From Nageia nagi (lineage: Eukaryota > Pinophyta), in assembly GCA_050084985.1 (NCBI GenBank), contig JBITNC010000001.1:149234001-149298000 (forward strand): a stretch of DNA of 64,000 bases, given 5' to 3'. A program made the translations under genes and the position numbers. Below are positions 49,029 through 60,526 of the stretch, one piece after another. Under the pieces are notes generated by a model that saw nothing but the letters and a program-made list of their open reading frames with translations, was not told the DNA's origin and did no database searches. Numbering within the stretch: position 1 is the stretch's first letter; the number at the start of each line of letters is the position of its first letter.

Positions 49029-49489
49029 CTCCCCCTTAATTCAATATTGGGATAGAGTAAGTAAGAGAGAAGAAGAAGAGAAACTAAAAGAGTTCTCCTC
49101 CAAATTAATACAATAGAGATGATAACTTTTAAATATATTGTGAAGTAAGAAAGATCTAGTTTGAGACTCACTACTTTGCCAAATACAATCATTAACCACA
49201 ATCAATTTCAATGTACATGAAGTAGTCATCAAATTGGAAGTCATGAAGAGTCTCCAAGAGCCTGCATACCTAAGGTAAGTAACCTACAATCTTAAAGGAA
49301 CCTACAAGTCATAAGCAGATCAAATAACAAGATTAGTTAGATGCATCATATTCATATCAACAAGGATAGATGAATCACACAAATGCCATTATGAATTGAT
49401 CAATGGTGCACTATAAGTCATCACAAAGATGTCATGCCAAAAATTTATAGTCATTTGTTGTATATAAAATATGTGTTGATTATCATTAC

Positions 49490-49690
49490 AAAATAGAGCA
49501 TGCACATACAAGTTCCTCACATATGGATAACTGAACAGTGCTAGATTGACCAAAAATAGAGTATGCACATACAAGTTCCTCACATATAGATAACTAAATA
49601 GTGCCAAAAGACACATAAGAGTTCCTCACACATGGATAACTAAATAGTGCTAGATTGGCCAGTATGTACAACAAGTTCCTCATGCAAAGC
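49490..49690. repeat. Irregular repeats in copia 3' noncoding region
   Basis: The block AAGTTCCTCACAYATRGATAACT recurs at about 49510, 49573, 49619 and (partial) 49673, spaced 63, 46 and 54 bp apart, between pol and the polypurine tract. It is partly represented in the sister element near 18560. Confidence 0.75.
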
Positions 49691-49762
49691 AAACTTACCA
49701 TAAAGGTGTATAATAAAATCAACACTATATACCACAAAATCCTCATAGGAGTGAAGTTGTCA

Positions 49763-52620
49763 TCATAAACATGAATTCAACACAAGAATAAAAACTTCAA
49801 TCCCTCTTAAGGGTAACTTCACCAACCTAATAGCATCCTTAAGCACACAAAAATGAGCTTTTGGGAGGGGTTTGGTGAACAAATCAATGGAGTTCAAGGT
49901 GGATGGACAATACTCTAGGTGCATGATGCCATCAAGAATCTTTTCCTTGATAAAATGGGTATGGATTTCCACATATTTTATTCTTTGATGGAACATAGGA
50001 TTCTTATCCAAATAAATACCTAATTTATTATCTAAATAAATCAAATATGAGCCACCTTGCTCATACCTAATTTATTTTAAAATATGCCTTAGCTAAATGG
50101 TTTCCTAGGCTACAACAGATATGGCATGATATTCAACTTCTATGGTGGAAAGAGAAATAGTAAGCTACTTCTTGGAATCCTAAGAGATAGCACTTGAACC
50201 AATGCTAAACACATACATAGAGGTTTTTGCATGAATAATGCCATTAGATTCACTGCAAGAGAATATTTGGCCTAGATATAGTCAAATACAAAAGACTACC
50301 AATCAATTACCTATAAGCTGTAGCATTAGTTAACTGAGAATTAGAGCTTAGAAAAATATGATTGCATGAGAGACTAGGATTGTAGCATATCTACACTCCT
50401 CCATTCCAAACTTCTATAAGATGTTTGATATATACTTAAATATACTAAGGTAAGTACAATCCTTGTATTGATACACTTGCATTTCAAGATAGTAGTGTAA
50501 AACACCAAGATCAGTCATATCAAATGTTACCTTAAGTTTGGATATGCACTCTTTAGTGATTTCATCATTATTCCTATTAATCAAAAGATCATGCACATAA
50601 AAGAGAATTAATACCATGTCTTTTCTTTGATTGAGCACATATAGATTAGAGTCAAAAAAACACTTAGAGAAACTAATATTTGTAAAGTACTTTAAAATCT
50701 TTCTGTACTAGACTCTAGGTGCTTGCTTAAGTCCATACAATGACTTCTTTAGTTTGCACATAAAGGACTCTTTGCCTTCCATAATAAACCCTTATGGTTG
50801 GTCCATGAAGATTTTCACATCTAAGTCACTATTGAAAAATGCACTCTTGACATAAAGTTGAAAAAATTTCCATCCTTGAGTTGCAAAAAGATAAGAATAA
50901 CTCTCATAGTAGGCATCTTTGCCATGGGAGCAAAGGTTTTCTCATAATCTACATTGTATTTCTGAGCAAAACCTTTAGCTACTAACCCTACCTTATATTT
51001 CTCAATATCTCCAACTAAATTGAACTTGACCTTGTAGATCCACCTATTGCCAATCACATTCTTCTCATTGGGATAAGGAACTAAGTCCTAAGTTTTATTT
51101 TTCATAAGCACCTCATACTCCACTTGCATGGCTTGCATCTATCACTCATGCTTAAAATCTTCTTTGAAGGTTGATGGCTCATGCTTGTTATCAATCTTGA
51201 TAATTAAGGATTTGTTCAAGGTCATGCTCCTTGTTACCCTTTATGTTAGAGAATTTTGTTCCTGAGGTGACTTATCTATATCAATATCCAACTAGCTAGG
51301 AGCAATTGAAGAGTCCTCTAGATCATCAACATCCTCATTAGAATTAGATTCTTTGGGAAGTTCATTAAACTTTACATACCTTAAAATGAACATTGATTTA
51401 TAAGTTGGAGAGTGGAGCCTGTAGCCTCTATGCTAATTGTCATAACCTACAAAGATGCAATTTTTAGCTCTTTTTTCCAATTTCTTCGTTTTCTCAAAAA
51501 TAATGTAGGAGAATGCTTCACAACCAAACACCCTAAGGTGTGAAATGTTAGGTTTTCTTCCTAAACATGCCTCAAAAGGAGTTTTACTTTGAACGGCTTT
51601 TATGGCACACCTATTCAAGGTATAAATAGCATTTCTTATAGCTTCACCCTATAATAATTTAGGAAGATTACCCAACATGCATCTAGCCATTTCCATAATT
51701 ATTCTATTATTCCTTTTGGCAACACCATTTTGTTGAGTAGTGTATGAAATTGTAAACTATATTTTGATTCCATACTTAGAATAATATTCATTGAACTCAT
51801 TGTTGTTATATTCTCCCCCATTATCTAATCTCAACATTTTGATTTTAAGGTTAGTTTGATTTTCAACAAAGGCCTTAAAAACTTTCAAAGGTTTGGTCCT
51901 TGTGCTTAAGTAGATACCTAAAGTTAATCCTACTAAAGTTACTAATGAAGGTCATTACGTAAAATGCCCCTCCAAGTAACTTAGTCTGAAATGGACCCAT
52001 CAAATCTGAATGCACAAGTTGAAGAGGTTGGCATGCTCTTGTTGCCTTATCTTTTTCAAACATTTGTCCATTCATCTTACCAAGAATGAACTTCTTGTAT
52101 AGAACAACCAAAGGAGAAATTGAAGGTAGACCTTCCAAATTTATTGGTCTTTCATAACTTGAAAAATATTATGGTTAAGATGCCCTAAATGATGGTGCCA
52201 AAGATTGCCTTTAGAACACACACTAGAAGCAAGACACATCTTTGAAAAAACTTGATCTACAATGTAGAGATTATCTTTCATAGATCCTTTAACCAAAGTG
52301 GCAAGTTCTTTCTTAATGCACCAAGATTGAGAGTCAAATTTAAAAAAGTATCCTTTTTTAGCAACTTGGATCATGAAGAGAAGGTTCATCCTTAACTTAA
52401 GGACATAGAGAACATTTTCAATAACCTTTCTATGAATCAACATATTTCTAATTCCTTAGAATTCAAGGGTAGAGTTATCACTTATCACAATCACCTCCTT
52501 TTTATACTTGTGTAAGTTCTCAAAATTTTCCTTTTCACAGCATAGGTGATTAGTGCAACCAGAGTCAACAATCCATTCAAATAAAATAAAGCAAGACATG
52601 AGTAGAGCACCATAGCAAAA
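49763..52620 (-). pseudogene. pol: Copia pol relic, complete domain set
   Basis: Right to left: protease VDSGCTNH near 52550-52575; VLYVLKLRMNLLFMIQVAKK and GAG-pre-integrase LWHHHLGHLNHN (52141-52443); integrase 'LVHSDLMGPFQTK' and 'TFISNFSRINFR' (51875-52138), 'TPFEACLGRKPNISHLRVFG' (51433-51618); reverse transcriptase IGNRWIYKVKF, VAKGFAQKYNVDYEKTFAPM (50821-51057), a YGLKQAPR-type block near 50705-50740 and the catalytic motif as YVHD near 50590-50605; RNase H end DNKLGIYLDKNPMFHQRIKY, LEYCPS and LFTKPLPKA (49763-50044). The YVHD replaces the usual YVDD, removing one catalytic aspartate. Stops and shifts separate the pieces. Confidence 0.88.
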
Positions 52621-52654
52621 CTAGTATGAATATTGTCCTTTCCTTTGTAGTTCT

Positions 52655-53566
52655 TTACATTTCCATTACCTTTATTCTTTTCCTCTCTTTTCTTTTTGTA
52701 GCAATCAATTTCTTTGTGACCTTGAATGCCATAATAGTTATAATTACCATCAAACTTTTCTTTTTTTTTTCTTTTCCATCTCTTTGCTTGAAGTGATTGT
52801 TATTATCGTTGTTCCTACTATGGTTTTTTCTATTTTTCATGCTACTGTTGTAGCCATTATCTCTTTTCTCAAACCTTTGAGAGGAAGAAGGATAATATTT
52901 ATTTTGATGGTTGAACTTCTCATTGAAAGGAATTTTGGTTGCTCCAAGCATAATGTTATTATCCTTAGGAGAAGAAATCAACACCTTATTGTTAAGGGTT
53001 TTCTCATGCTTCAATAGGTGCCTTGAAAGTTTATCAAGGGAGAATACTTCTTCTTCATCGTCAAGCCTTGTTTCAATAACCGTTACAAAGTTTCCAAACT
53101 TTGAAGAAAGGCTTTGAAAAATGATGAAGACCATGAACTCATCATTGATCCAATTGCATTTACAAACAACAAGTTGGGTCCTTAATTCAATGATTTTGTT
53201 CAAATAGATAGCCACATTTTCATCTTCCCTTTGATGATATTGAAGCAACTTTTGGAGAATGGTAATCCTTTTTAAAAAGTTTGAACCAAGGTAGATTTTT
53301 TTAGGCTTATCCTAAGCTTCCTTTACTGAGGTTGAAGAGGATATCATCAAGAGCACATCATTTGACACTACACGGTAAATCATGGAGGTTTCTAACTCAT
53401 TATTTGTATTGTAAGCCTCTAGTGCCTTCTCATATATAGTAGGTATAAGGTTTTCATTCATTATTTTACAAATCTTTCTTGCCTGTAATTTAGCTCTTAT
53501 CCAAGGTTCCCAAATCCCATAGTTGGAACCATCAAGAATGTGTTTGGGTAAAAATGATTCTCCCAT
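52655..53566 (-). pseudogene. gag: Copia gag, nearly open
   Basis: Starts MGESFLPKHILDGSNYGIWE (53566 downwards, 84 codons to 53312), one break, then 197 codons open at 52655-53248: YHQREDENVAIYLNKIIELR, LDDEEEVFSLDKLSRHLLK, an Asn/Lys/Arg-rich linker, and the zinc-knuckle zone in a neighbouring frame (YYGIQGHKEIDCYKKKRE), where the first two cysteines are missing. The best preserved retroelement reading frame in the window. Confidence 0.87.
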
Positions 53567-53579
53567 TTGCTATATAAAA

Positions 53580-56553
53580 GAATGTGAAATAATAAGTATG
53601 TGGTTCAATAAACAATATTAAATTTTAAAATTTTAATCAAGTAAATAATACATGTTACATTTAACACTAAAGACATACTTGATTTGAATCACAAGTGTAA
53701 ATGTTAAATAATAACCCATGTATCTAAATACATTTTTCATCTTAAGAATTGTTGATGTAGAGTGACATTGTTGAGGCTTGTTTTCTTATCTAAAATTAGG
53801 CTTTCATCTAGATGCCCACACAAGAGGAGCCCAAGTACTACCAATCCTCAACTAGTTCCCCTTGGGTAGCAATATACTCTCACAAGGAGAAGTACTATAT
53901 ATTTTCCAAAGTTTTGACATTTATTGGATTGGCCAAATTATTAATTTTTATTAGGTTTCAAGTTTTCCTCATAGGTTATCAAGATAATCCTTAAATGGAC
54001 ATGCAAACATGTGGTATCACTACACACATGCCTGTCCACCTAATAGAGTTATGTCTAGACCAATAGAGGGCTTAGGAACAATTGAGAAGTATGAACTTTT
54101 CACCACTTGGATCATTGGATTTAAAGGCTTTAGTCCTCCCATCCTCACCTCATGGATCCCTAAACAAGTCATGTTGCAGAATGTAAGAGTGGATGTGTTC
54201 ATTTTAGGGGGTTGCTCATATCAATATTTGCATTTTTGCATAAGAAAATAATGCAAAAATGTGAAATATGAAGTAAAAGATCATAAGTAAAACATCATCC
54301 ATGCAAAAAAATTGAAATCTAAGTGTCCAATGAGTTTTTTTTACCAACCCCTAAAGGACATATTTACATCATCACTTATTTTGCACAAGTGCATTCCATA
54401 CTTTGCATAAGGATAAATACTCAACATGCTTTCTTAAGTCATAAGCATGTATCTTAAAAAATTTAAGTCCTAAGCATTTACTTAAAAATTTAAGTTCTTG
54501 AACATGCATTAAAAATTTAAGCTTTAAGTAAAAAAATGCATTATTCACATAGCTTTAAAAAATTTAAGTAAGCATGCATCATTCCAATAAATTGTATGCA
54601 CTATTTAACTTAAGAATTAAGTAGGAAGAATGCATCATTTAACTTAAAAAATTAAGTAATAAGCATGAATCATAAAGTAAAAGGATTTAGCCTACAAAAA
54701 GCTAGATAAAAAAAACTTGAGTAAGAAATCCATACAAATGCTCCCCTTTTTACTTAAGGTTCTATCCCTTAAACATAGTATACTAGATTTTTAAAAATAC
54801 TTGCATGCCAAAAAAATCCCCACCCCAAAAATTTTTTTCTCTAACTATTGTTTACTTATAAAAAAAACACTTAGGTAAACAAAATAATTTTACCTTAATG
54901 AAAAAAATACACTACAATTATTATTTTACCTTCATAAAAGGTTATATTTCAATCAAGTAACCAAATTAAAAGAGTAGTCATTGCTCTACAATTAATGTGG
55001 TAGATAAAAAAATACACTCCACCCAAATGCACTAAATTTGTCTATCACTTTTGCAAAGAAAGTGGATACCCATTTAATGTTATTTGAAATTTTTACTCCA
55101 TGCAATTAGAGAACATCATAAAAAAGGCTTTCTTTATAAGTAAAAAGTAGCATTTAATGGAGTCTTATCATCTTACATCAAGCATGGAGGTCTAAAAAAA
55201 TTTAAAACAAGGGAGAGAGGAGTGAGTAAAAGACTGCATGGGTAATGTGAGGTGGTTGGAGGTAATGCATAAGAAGGTAGACTACGTAAGAGGACCAAGT
55301 AGAAAGGAGGCTACGAAGGGTAGAGCAAGCCATAAAGCATGACTAGTTTGGAAGGCCATGATGGAAGAGCAACATTCTATGAGGTAGCAAGGGCTACTAG
55401 GGCAATAGTAGGCCACATTTGGTAGGGGCACCATGAGGTGATTAGAGGCCATGTTTTGCGAGGGTGATGGAAGGCCATGGGCTAGGTGGTTGGAGGTTGC
55501 AAGCTATGGGGGGCAATAGGAGGCCACAATGGGTGGCATGACGTAGTAGAGGTAGAGGCAAGAATATGATGAGGTAGAGTGAGATAGGAGGTTCCTAGTG
55601 GTGCAAGGAGGAGGAGCCAATGAAGGGAGTAGAAGGTGCCTAGTGGCATAAGGAGGAGGAGCCAATGGAGGGAGTGGGAGGCACCTAGTGGTGCAAGGAG
55701 GAGGAGCCGATGGAGGGAGTGCAAAGCAGAGGCGATGGGAGGTAGCCATGATGGAGAGGTAAATGGGTGGTAATCAACAAGAAGGATGACCACCAAAGTA
55801 GCATACATCTATTCTTGGAGGCTACTCTACACTTTGTGGTTTTCCATGAAGCCAACTCCCTGAGTTCTATTTTTCAAACATTGTCAGTGACCTTGGAAAG
55901 AAAAACAAAGACCAAATCCCTCCAACATCTATTTCTCCCTAAATTTTCAACTGCTAACTTAACTTAAATTATGAATATTATAACCTTAGACATGTTATTA
56001 TGGAGGGCCTTCTCTTGATATGTATTATATATTTTAATAAAACATGTATATAGAAAAATACAAGTAATATATTTGCTCCCTTCAAAAAAAATATTGTGTA
56101 GAAGTAAAAAAATTATGAAAAAATTATAAGAATAAATTTTTGTACATAATAAAAAATATCAATATATTTTTTATTTAAAATTATAGCAATATATTAACAT
56201 ATTTTGTAACTAATAAAAAGTTATTAGAAGATTACATTATCATATATTGCTAAATTTAAGCATATTTTGAAAAAAAATGCAAATTTTTCTATACTATCCT
56301 CTTAAATAGTATTGTAAAAAATATAAGAGGTTGGTATAAAAATTTTATTATATTGTTATTTGTTATCATATTTTCAAAAAAGAAGCTAACACTCCTCCAA
56401 AAATATGTTAGTATTCTTAATGAAAAAAATAACCAAGAAGGAAGAGATTTATACCCTCTCTTGTGTATACCTAAAACAAGAAAAGTAAACCTCACAAGAT
56501 GATGAAGAAGGATGGAGAACCTTCAAGGTGTTGAAGAAGAGCTTCCACATCAA
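53580..56553 (-). other. 3-kb copia leader
   Basis: Noncoding region between primer site and gag. The gag-proximal third matches the leader of the sister element near 15100-15640. The middle (55230-55760) is GC- and purine-rich, unlike everything around it, and carries the 45-bp minisatellite. The LTR-proximal part is AT-rich. Confidence 0.65.
55594..55728. repeat. 45-bp minisatellite, three copies
   Basis: Units begin CCTAGTGG at 55594, 55639 and 55684 and contain AAGGAGGAGGAGCC. The period of exactly 45 bp keeps frame, so the minus strand has an open 108-codon frame (55482-55808) with three Leu-rich 15-residue repeats (LHWLLLLAPLGTSY type), and an overlapping Pro-rich frame. No family is recognised; most likely a consequence of the repeat. 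Confidence 0.88.
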
Positions 56554-56565
56554 GCTCTGATACCA
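56554..56565 (-). other. Primer-binding site, initiator tRNA-Met type
   Basis: Exact TGGTATCAGAGC three bases from the 5' LTR of the CATTC element. Confidence 0.92.
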
Positions 56566-56568
56566 AAT

Positions 56569-57074
56569 TGAAAGAACTAACACTAATAAGATGATTCCTA
56601 AACAACCAATATCTCTTGAAAACTCACAATACACATCTAACAAACTCACAAATAAAACAATCTCACAAAGTAACTCAAGATGTAAAGTGGTTCCTTCAAC
56701 TAGGAGTACATCCACTAATTGGATCTTTACTTCAATCACAAATACAACTCTCTTATAATCCTCTTAATCTCAACTCCTACACTTCTATCCTATAGCATAA
56801 CTTTACTCCACAAATTGGTGTGTGATTACAAATAAAGAGCCTTCTATTTATAAGCCAAAATCCCTCTTTTGGATCACCCTTTTATCCAATGTACAAAAGC
56901 ATGACATGCACATCCTTTTACTAAGAGGCATGCTCATGACATGGAGTGTAGGACAAGTTACATTATCATATTCACTTAAATACTTAAGGTATCAAATGAT
57001 ACCTTTAAGTATTAATGAACTTACATATAAGATTTAATACAAACCTTTACAATAATGCATTATACATTCCAACA
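56569..57074 (-). repeat. Copia 5' LTR (CATTC element)
   Basis: 506 bp, pairs with 48523-49028. It contains CTTATAAATAGAAGG (about 56844-56858, minus strand), a good LTR TATA box. Confidence 0.92.
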
Positions 57075-57235
57075 CATTCATGATAAGGAATTCCCATGGT
57101 TCCTCTTTGCACATTGTTGCCTCTATAAGACAACTCTCAAGCTCTTTTGATGCCTCCATATCACCATGAAGTCCACCAATGGCTATCTCACTATTTTATA
57201 TCCCCTTCTTGAGATAGTCATTTTCATTCTCCACT

Positions 57236-58302
57236 CACTACTACATTTTAGTGATTTTACATCATACCATGCATCATAAAATTGTATTTTGACATTGTGA
57301 TACAAGATGCATCATTATTTTGCATGTCTACATCAATTTAGATAAAACCATTTTTTTAATTAGTTGACACATTGATTGGAATATTACTTAACTCATTGTT
57401 TGACATATTATTTGATGCATTTTAGTGCATCAAGTGATACATGGAATAGAAAAAAAGGCATAGATCATGCACATAAATCATGACATGATCTACTATCAAC
57501 TGTTGATGCATTCCCTTAATCATGATGGGTATGATGCCATTGATGAGTAAATGGAGTTTTCCCTTTATAAGGGCATTTTTAGGGATACATGTTTGCATTT
57601 TTAGGGATACAAGTCTATAGGAGCTAAAGATAAGTTGGAGAATATAGATAGTAGTGTGTATATCCATTTTGTAGTAAGAAAAATATGCATTGCATGCTTC
57701 AACCACCCATGAAGTTTGATAGAGGAGGACCTCAAATTTTGGTGGATACCCATGAAGTTTTTGACTCTATGCTAATGGAATATGATCATTTCAAGTTACC
57801 AAAGATACAACTTTCCTCAACAAGCATTGAAACCATTTCACCAAATATAATAAACACCAACAATAGTCCAACTAAATGAATTCACCTTTCCTAGCATCCT
57901 CAAAGCATGCACTAAACTAAGAGATTTGCAAAAGGGTTTATACATACATAAAAGAATCTTTAAAATAAAAATTTTATCGAATGTTATAGTTATGAGTACC
58001 CTATTAGATGTATATGCAAAATATAGAAGCATAGATAAGATAGAATAATTGTTTGACAAGATGCAAATCCTCATTCCTATAATTTTGACTCTATACATGA
58101 TGCTTTATACATCATGTATTGTGTCAATAATTTGATGCTAATAACTCAATATATGATGCTATACTTGATGCTACAAATGATGCTTTGTTTGATAGTACCC
58201 TTAGCATCAATTGATGCATCATGATTTATGCAATTTGTTTTTCAATAATAATACTATGGATTGATGCATGGTATGACTCAAAATCACTAAAATGTAGTAG
58301 TG
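57236..58302. mobile_element. CACTA-like non-autonomous TIR element
   Basis: Ends are inverted repeats: CACTACTACATTTTAGTGAT at 57236 and its complement ending at 58302, continuing less perfectly through TCATACCATGCATCA. Flanking triplets are ACT and GCT, near-matching 3-bp target duplications as used by CACTA elements. The 1.07-kb interior carries GATGC/GCATC words clustered toward both ends (for example 57267-57320, 57415-57430, 58130-58285), the arrangement of subterminal transposase-binding sites. No transposase is encoded. It interrupts an acidic open frame of the host LTR element at about codon 69 (58305). Confidence 0.7.
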
Positions 58303-58872
58303 GCTTCTGATAAGTGGTCTTCTCCTTTGAGCATGAATTTAATAGCCTTTATATCAACTTCATAAATGATCTCTCTTGTATCATTATTCCATATTACCTC
58401 TTTTATATGATCATCATTCACTCCAATTGAGCGATTTTTCAAGAATCCATCCATTGAAAGTAAATGGTCATCATCATCAGCAGGCTCCTTATCTTCAACA
58501 TTCTTCTCCATGAGAATGATTTATGATCCATGATATGAATCCATAAAATTTTGATATGGTGCCTCCCCCATGAGACATTCATCTTCACAATATGCCTTCT
58601 TCATTAGGCATTCTTCATAAGCTTCCTCTATGAAGCATTCATCTTCCTTATGATTAATGTGAATGTCATTACAACATCCCATTTCCACAAGATATTTACA
58701 AGGCCTCTCACTAGGATTTTCATCATACAAGTCTTCCTCTTCAAGGAATAACACATCATTATTTTTCTCTCTCTTCTCTTCAAAAAAAAAATCTTCAATA
58801 TTCAAATCAAGAAATAAATTTAATATATCAAATAAAGAACTTAAATTTCAATTCTTTCATCAAACTCTCTAA
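58287..58872 (-). pseudogene. Acidic protein remnant with short repeats
   Basis: Two adjoining open segments (58521-58805, 94 codons; 58287-58511, about 70 codons before the transposon). The first contains a repeated Cys-Glu unit: DECFIEEAYE, ECLMKKAYCE, DECLMGEAPY. The second has EDKEPADDDDHLLSMDG. This is the largest coding trace of the non-autonomous LTR element. No known retroelement protein or host family was recognised; it is cut by the CACTA-like insertion. Confidence 0.4.
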
Positions 58873-60113
58873 GGGCCTCCATCACTTTTGGAATATATTT
58901 TTGTAACAATAATCTTTAATTACTTTTGCTCTATCTATCTTTATTCAATTTTAAATGGAAGCTTCTTGTTTTTATGTAGGGTTAATAAACCACATAATAC
59001 CAAAAAAATAACATACCAAATGTTAATATTCCTCTTGAATATATATGGTCTGTAATTTTTTTCATTGTGACTGGCTTAAATATTTAATTGGGCACACTTA
59101 TCTAATGAGTTGAATGGCTCATGTTGGATTTTCTACTACACCTTTAGATTTATCTTTCAATAATGTACTTACTAATTAAACACCATCCCATTTTCTCTAT
59201 ACATAGAGTCTTCACATCTTTGTAACATGATCAATCTCCTTCAATGCACATTGCTTGGTAGGACCATTACTTAGTATTCACACCCCATATCTAGTCTCAA
59301 TGGCTTCATAAATCTCATAATGGTTTATCAGACTCTTAGTGACAATGTGTAGGTGTCCTCTAATCTTGAGGTTGGGTAGATCTAAGCTTATACACTCTCA
59401 AATATAGGCATCAAGAATACACCTCCATGCCTCATATTAGATCTAAGGTGCCTTGACTACATAGATCGCACAAATCTCCTCCTACCCACATGAATCCTCC
59501 AAACTTGTGGCATAGTATTTTATAATGCTTATCAAGTATGTAATGTATTTCTTATTATGTATACAGTCATTCTTCCTTGTTTGTAACTCACATCCATAGG
59601 TTGTGTCATATGGTCTTTATCTTCTATGAAGGTCATGAGTTTTACATTGATGCTTTCCTTCCTTGTAGATCTCACAATAGACCCATAGCTCCCTCTAGCT
59701 TCTATTTCACAAATCTTATACATTTTTTCAACTCTCTTTCTTTCATAAACACATGGATTAATACTTTTCTACTTTCCTCAACAATTTGGGAACTCTTTAA
59801 CATGGATCTTCTCCTTCTTAGGTTGCATGCTATGGATAAGAATCTTCCTCCTTTCCATGAAATTTTCTCTTAAAAAATGCACAAATCTCTACAAAGGTCT
59901 TCATGCATTTCTTAATTTCTTCTCTCAAATTTTTAATCTTGTTTTGTTCCCTTAGGAACAAAATTTTCTCCATAGGATTTGGATCTCATACTTGCAATAA
60001 TTTGATAAATTCTTTGCAATGCATCCACAAGCTCAATATTTCTAATGATATTCCTTGAGGAGCTTGATAAGATCCTTCAAGAATTCACCCACTCTAACCC
60101 TATGATTGATTTT
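58873..60113 (-). other. 5' internal part of the non-autonomous LTR element
   Basis: From primer site to the acidic frame. Short interrupted open stretches on the coding strand (for example 59532-59723, 63 codons, and a DALQRIYQIIASMRSKSYGE segment near 59960-60030) suggest decayed coding sequence. None matches gag. Confidence 0.35.
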
Positions 60114-60125
60114 GCTATGATACCA
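60114..60125 (-). other. Primer-binding site of the non-autonomous element
   Basis: TGGTATCATAGC, one mismatch from the initiator tRNA-Met site, three bases from the 5' LTR. Confidence 0.8.
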
Positions 60126-60128
60126 CAA

Positions 60129-60526
60129 TGTGAACTTGCACATTCTGTATTACTAAATGGAATTACATAGCTTTATAGCTTCATGGAAGAAGCTACAATA
60201 CAATAATAGTTATGGCATGTAAATAAAAGAATAACAACTAACTACAATACAACAATAGTTGTCACATATAAATACAAGGAATAATAACCAAAACTAATCC
60301 TATACATTAAAATCTCATAATCCATGTACAACTAGGTATGGATTGTTTATTTATGTTCAAATATATTCCCTAGGATATGGATAGCAAATAAGCTAACTAT
60401 GGACTATGGTCAACCTTGACCAAATATTCCTCACATGTTAATGTTTAGACTTAGGAATATATAAGTCCTAATTAATTAATCCTAATAACTTAGGAATTAG
60501 GAATAATGTTAGAAATATTTCCAACA
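60129..60526 (-). repeat. 5' LTR of the non-autonomous element
   Basis: About 398 bp, pairs with 47294-47692; starts TGTTGGAAATATTTC on the minus strand. Confidence 0.82.

Larger units (their letters stand above)
48523..57074 (-). mobile_element. Young Ty1/copia element, CATTC duplication
   Basis: LTRs of 506 bp at 48523-49028 and 56569-57074 are highly similar. CATTC flanks both ends exactly (48518-48522, 57075-57079). The primer site is TGGTATCAGAGC at 56554-56565, the polypurine tract AAGGGGGAG just inside the 3' LTR (plus-strand 49029-49037). Total 8.55 kb, including an unusually long leader of about 3 kb. It inserted into the older non-autonomous LTR element. It is the same family as the copia element at 13673-19613 but still has RNase H. 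Confidence 0.93.
47294..60526 (-). mobile_element. LTR element without recognisable polymerase
   Basis: LTRs of about 398 bp (47294-47692 and 60129-60526) start TGTTGGAAATATTT-like and end GTGCAAGTTCACA on the minus strand. A primer site TGGTATCATAGC (60114-60125) and a polypurine tract AAAGGGGAGAA (plus-strand 47693-47703) sit in the right places. Flanks CTCAT and CTCTT match at four of five. After removing the two nested elements (48523-57074 with its duplication, 57236-58302) about 3.6 kb of internal DNA remains. It holds some open frames but no gag, protease, integrase or reverse transcriptase motif, so it looks like a large non-autonomous LTR element. Confidence 0.75.

Noticed and set aside
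55482-55808. Leu-rich repeat protein or membrane protein gene
   Set aside because: The 45-bp repeat creates long frames in two registers at once (Leu-rich and Pro-rich), which argues for repeat-driven openness rather than coding.
57422-57706. 94-codon minus frame inside the CACTA-like element as a transposase
   Set aside because: No transposase motif, and the frame is made of GATGC-rich subterminal sequence.
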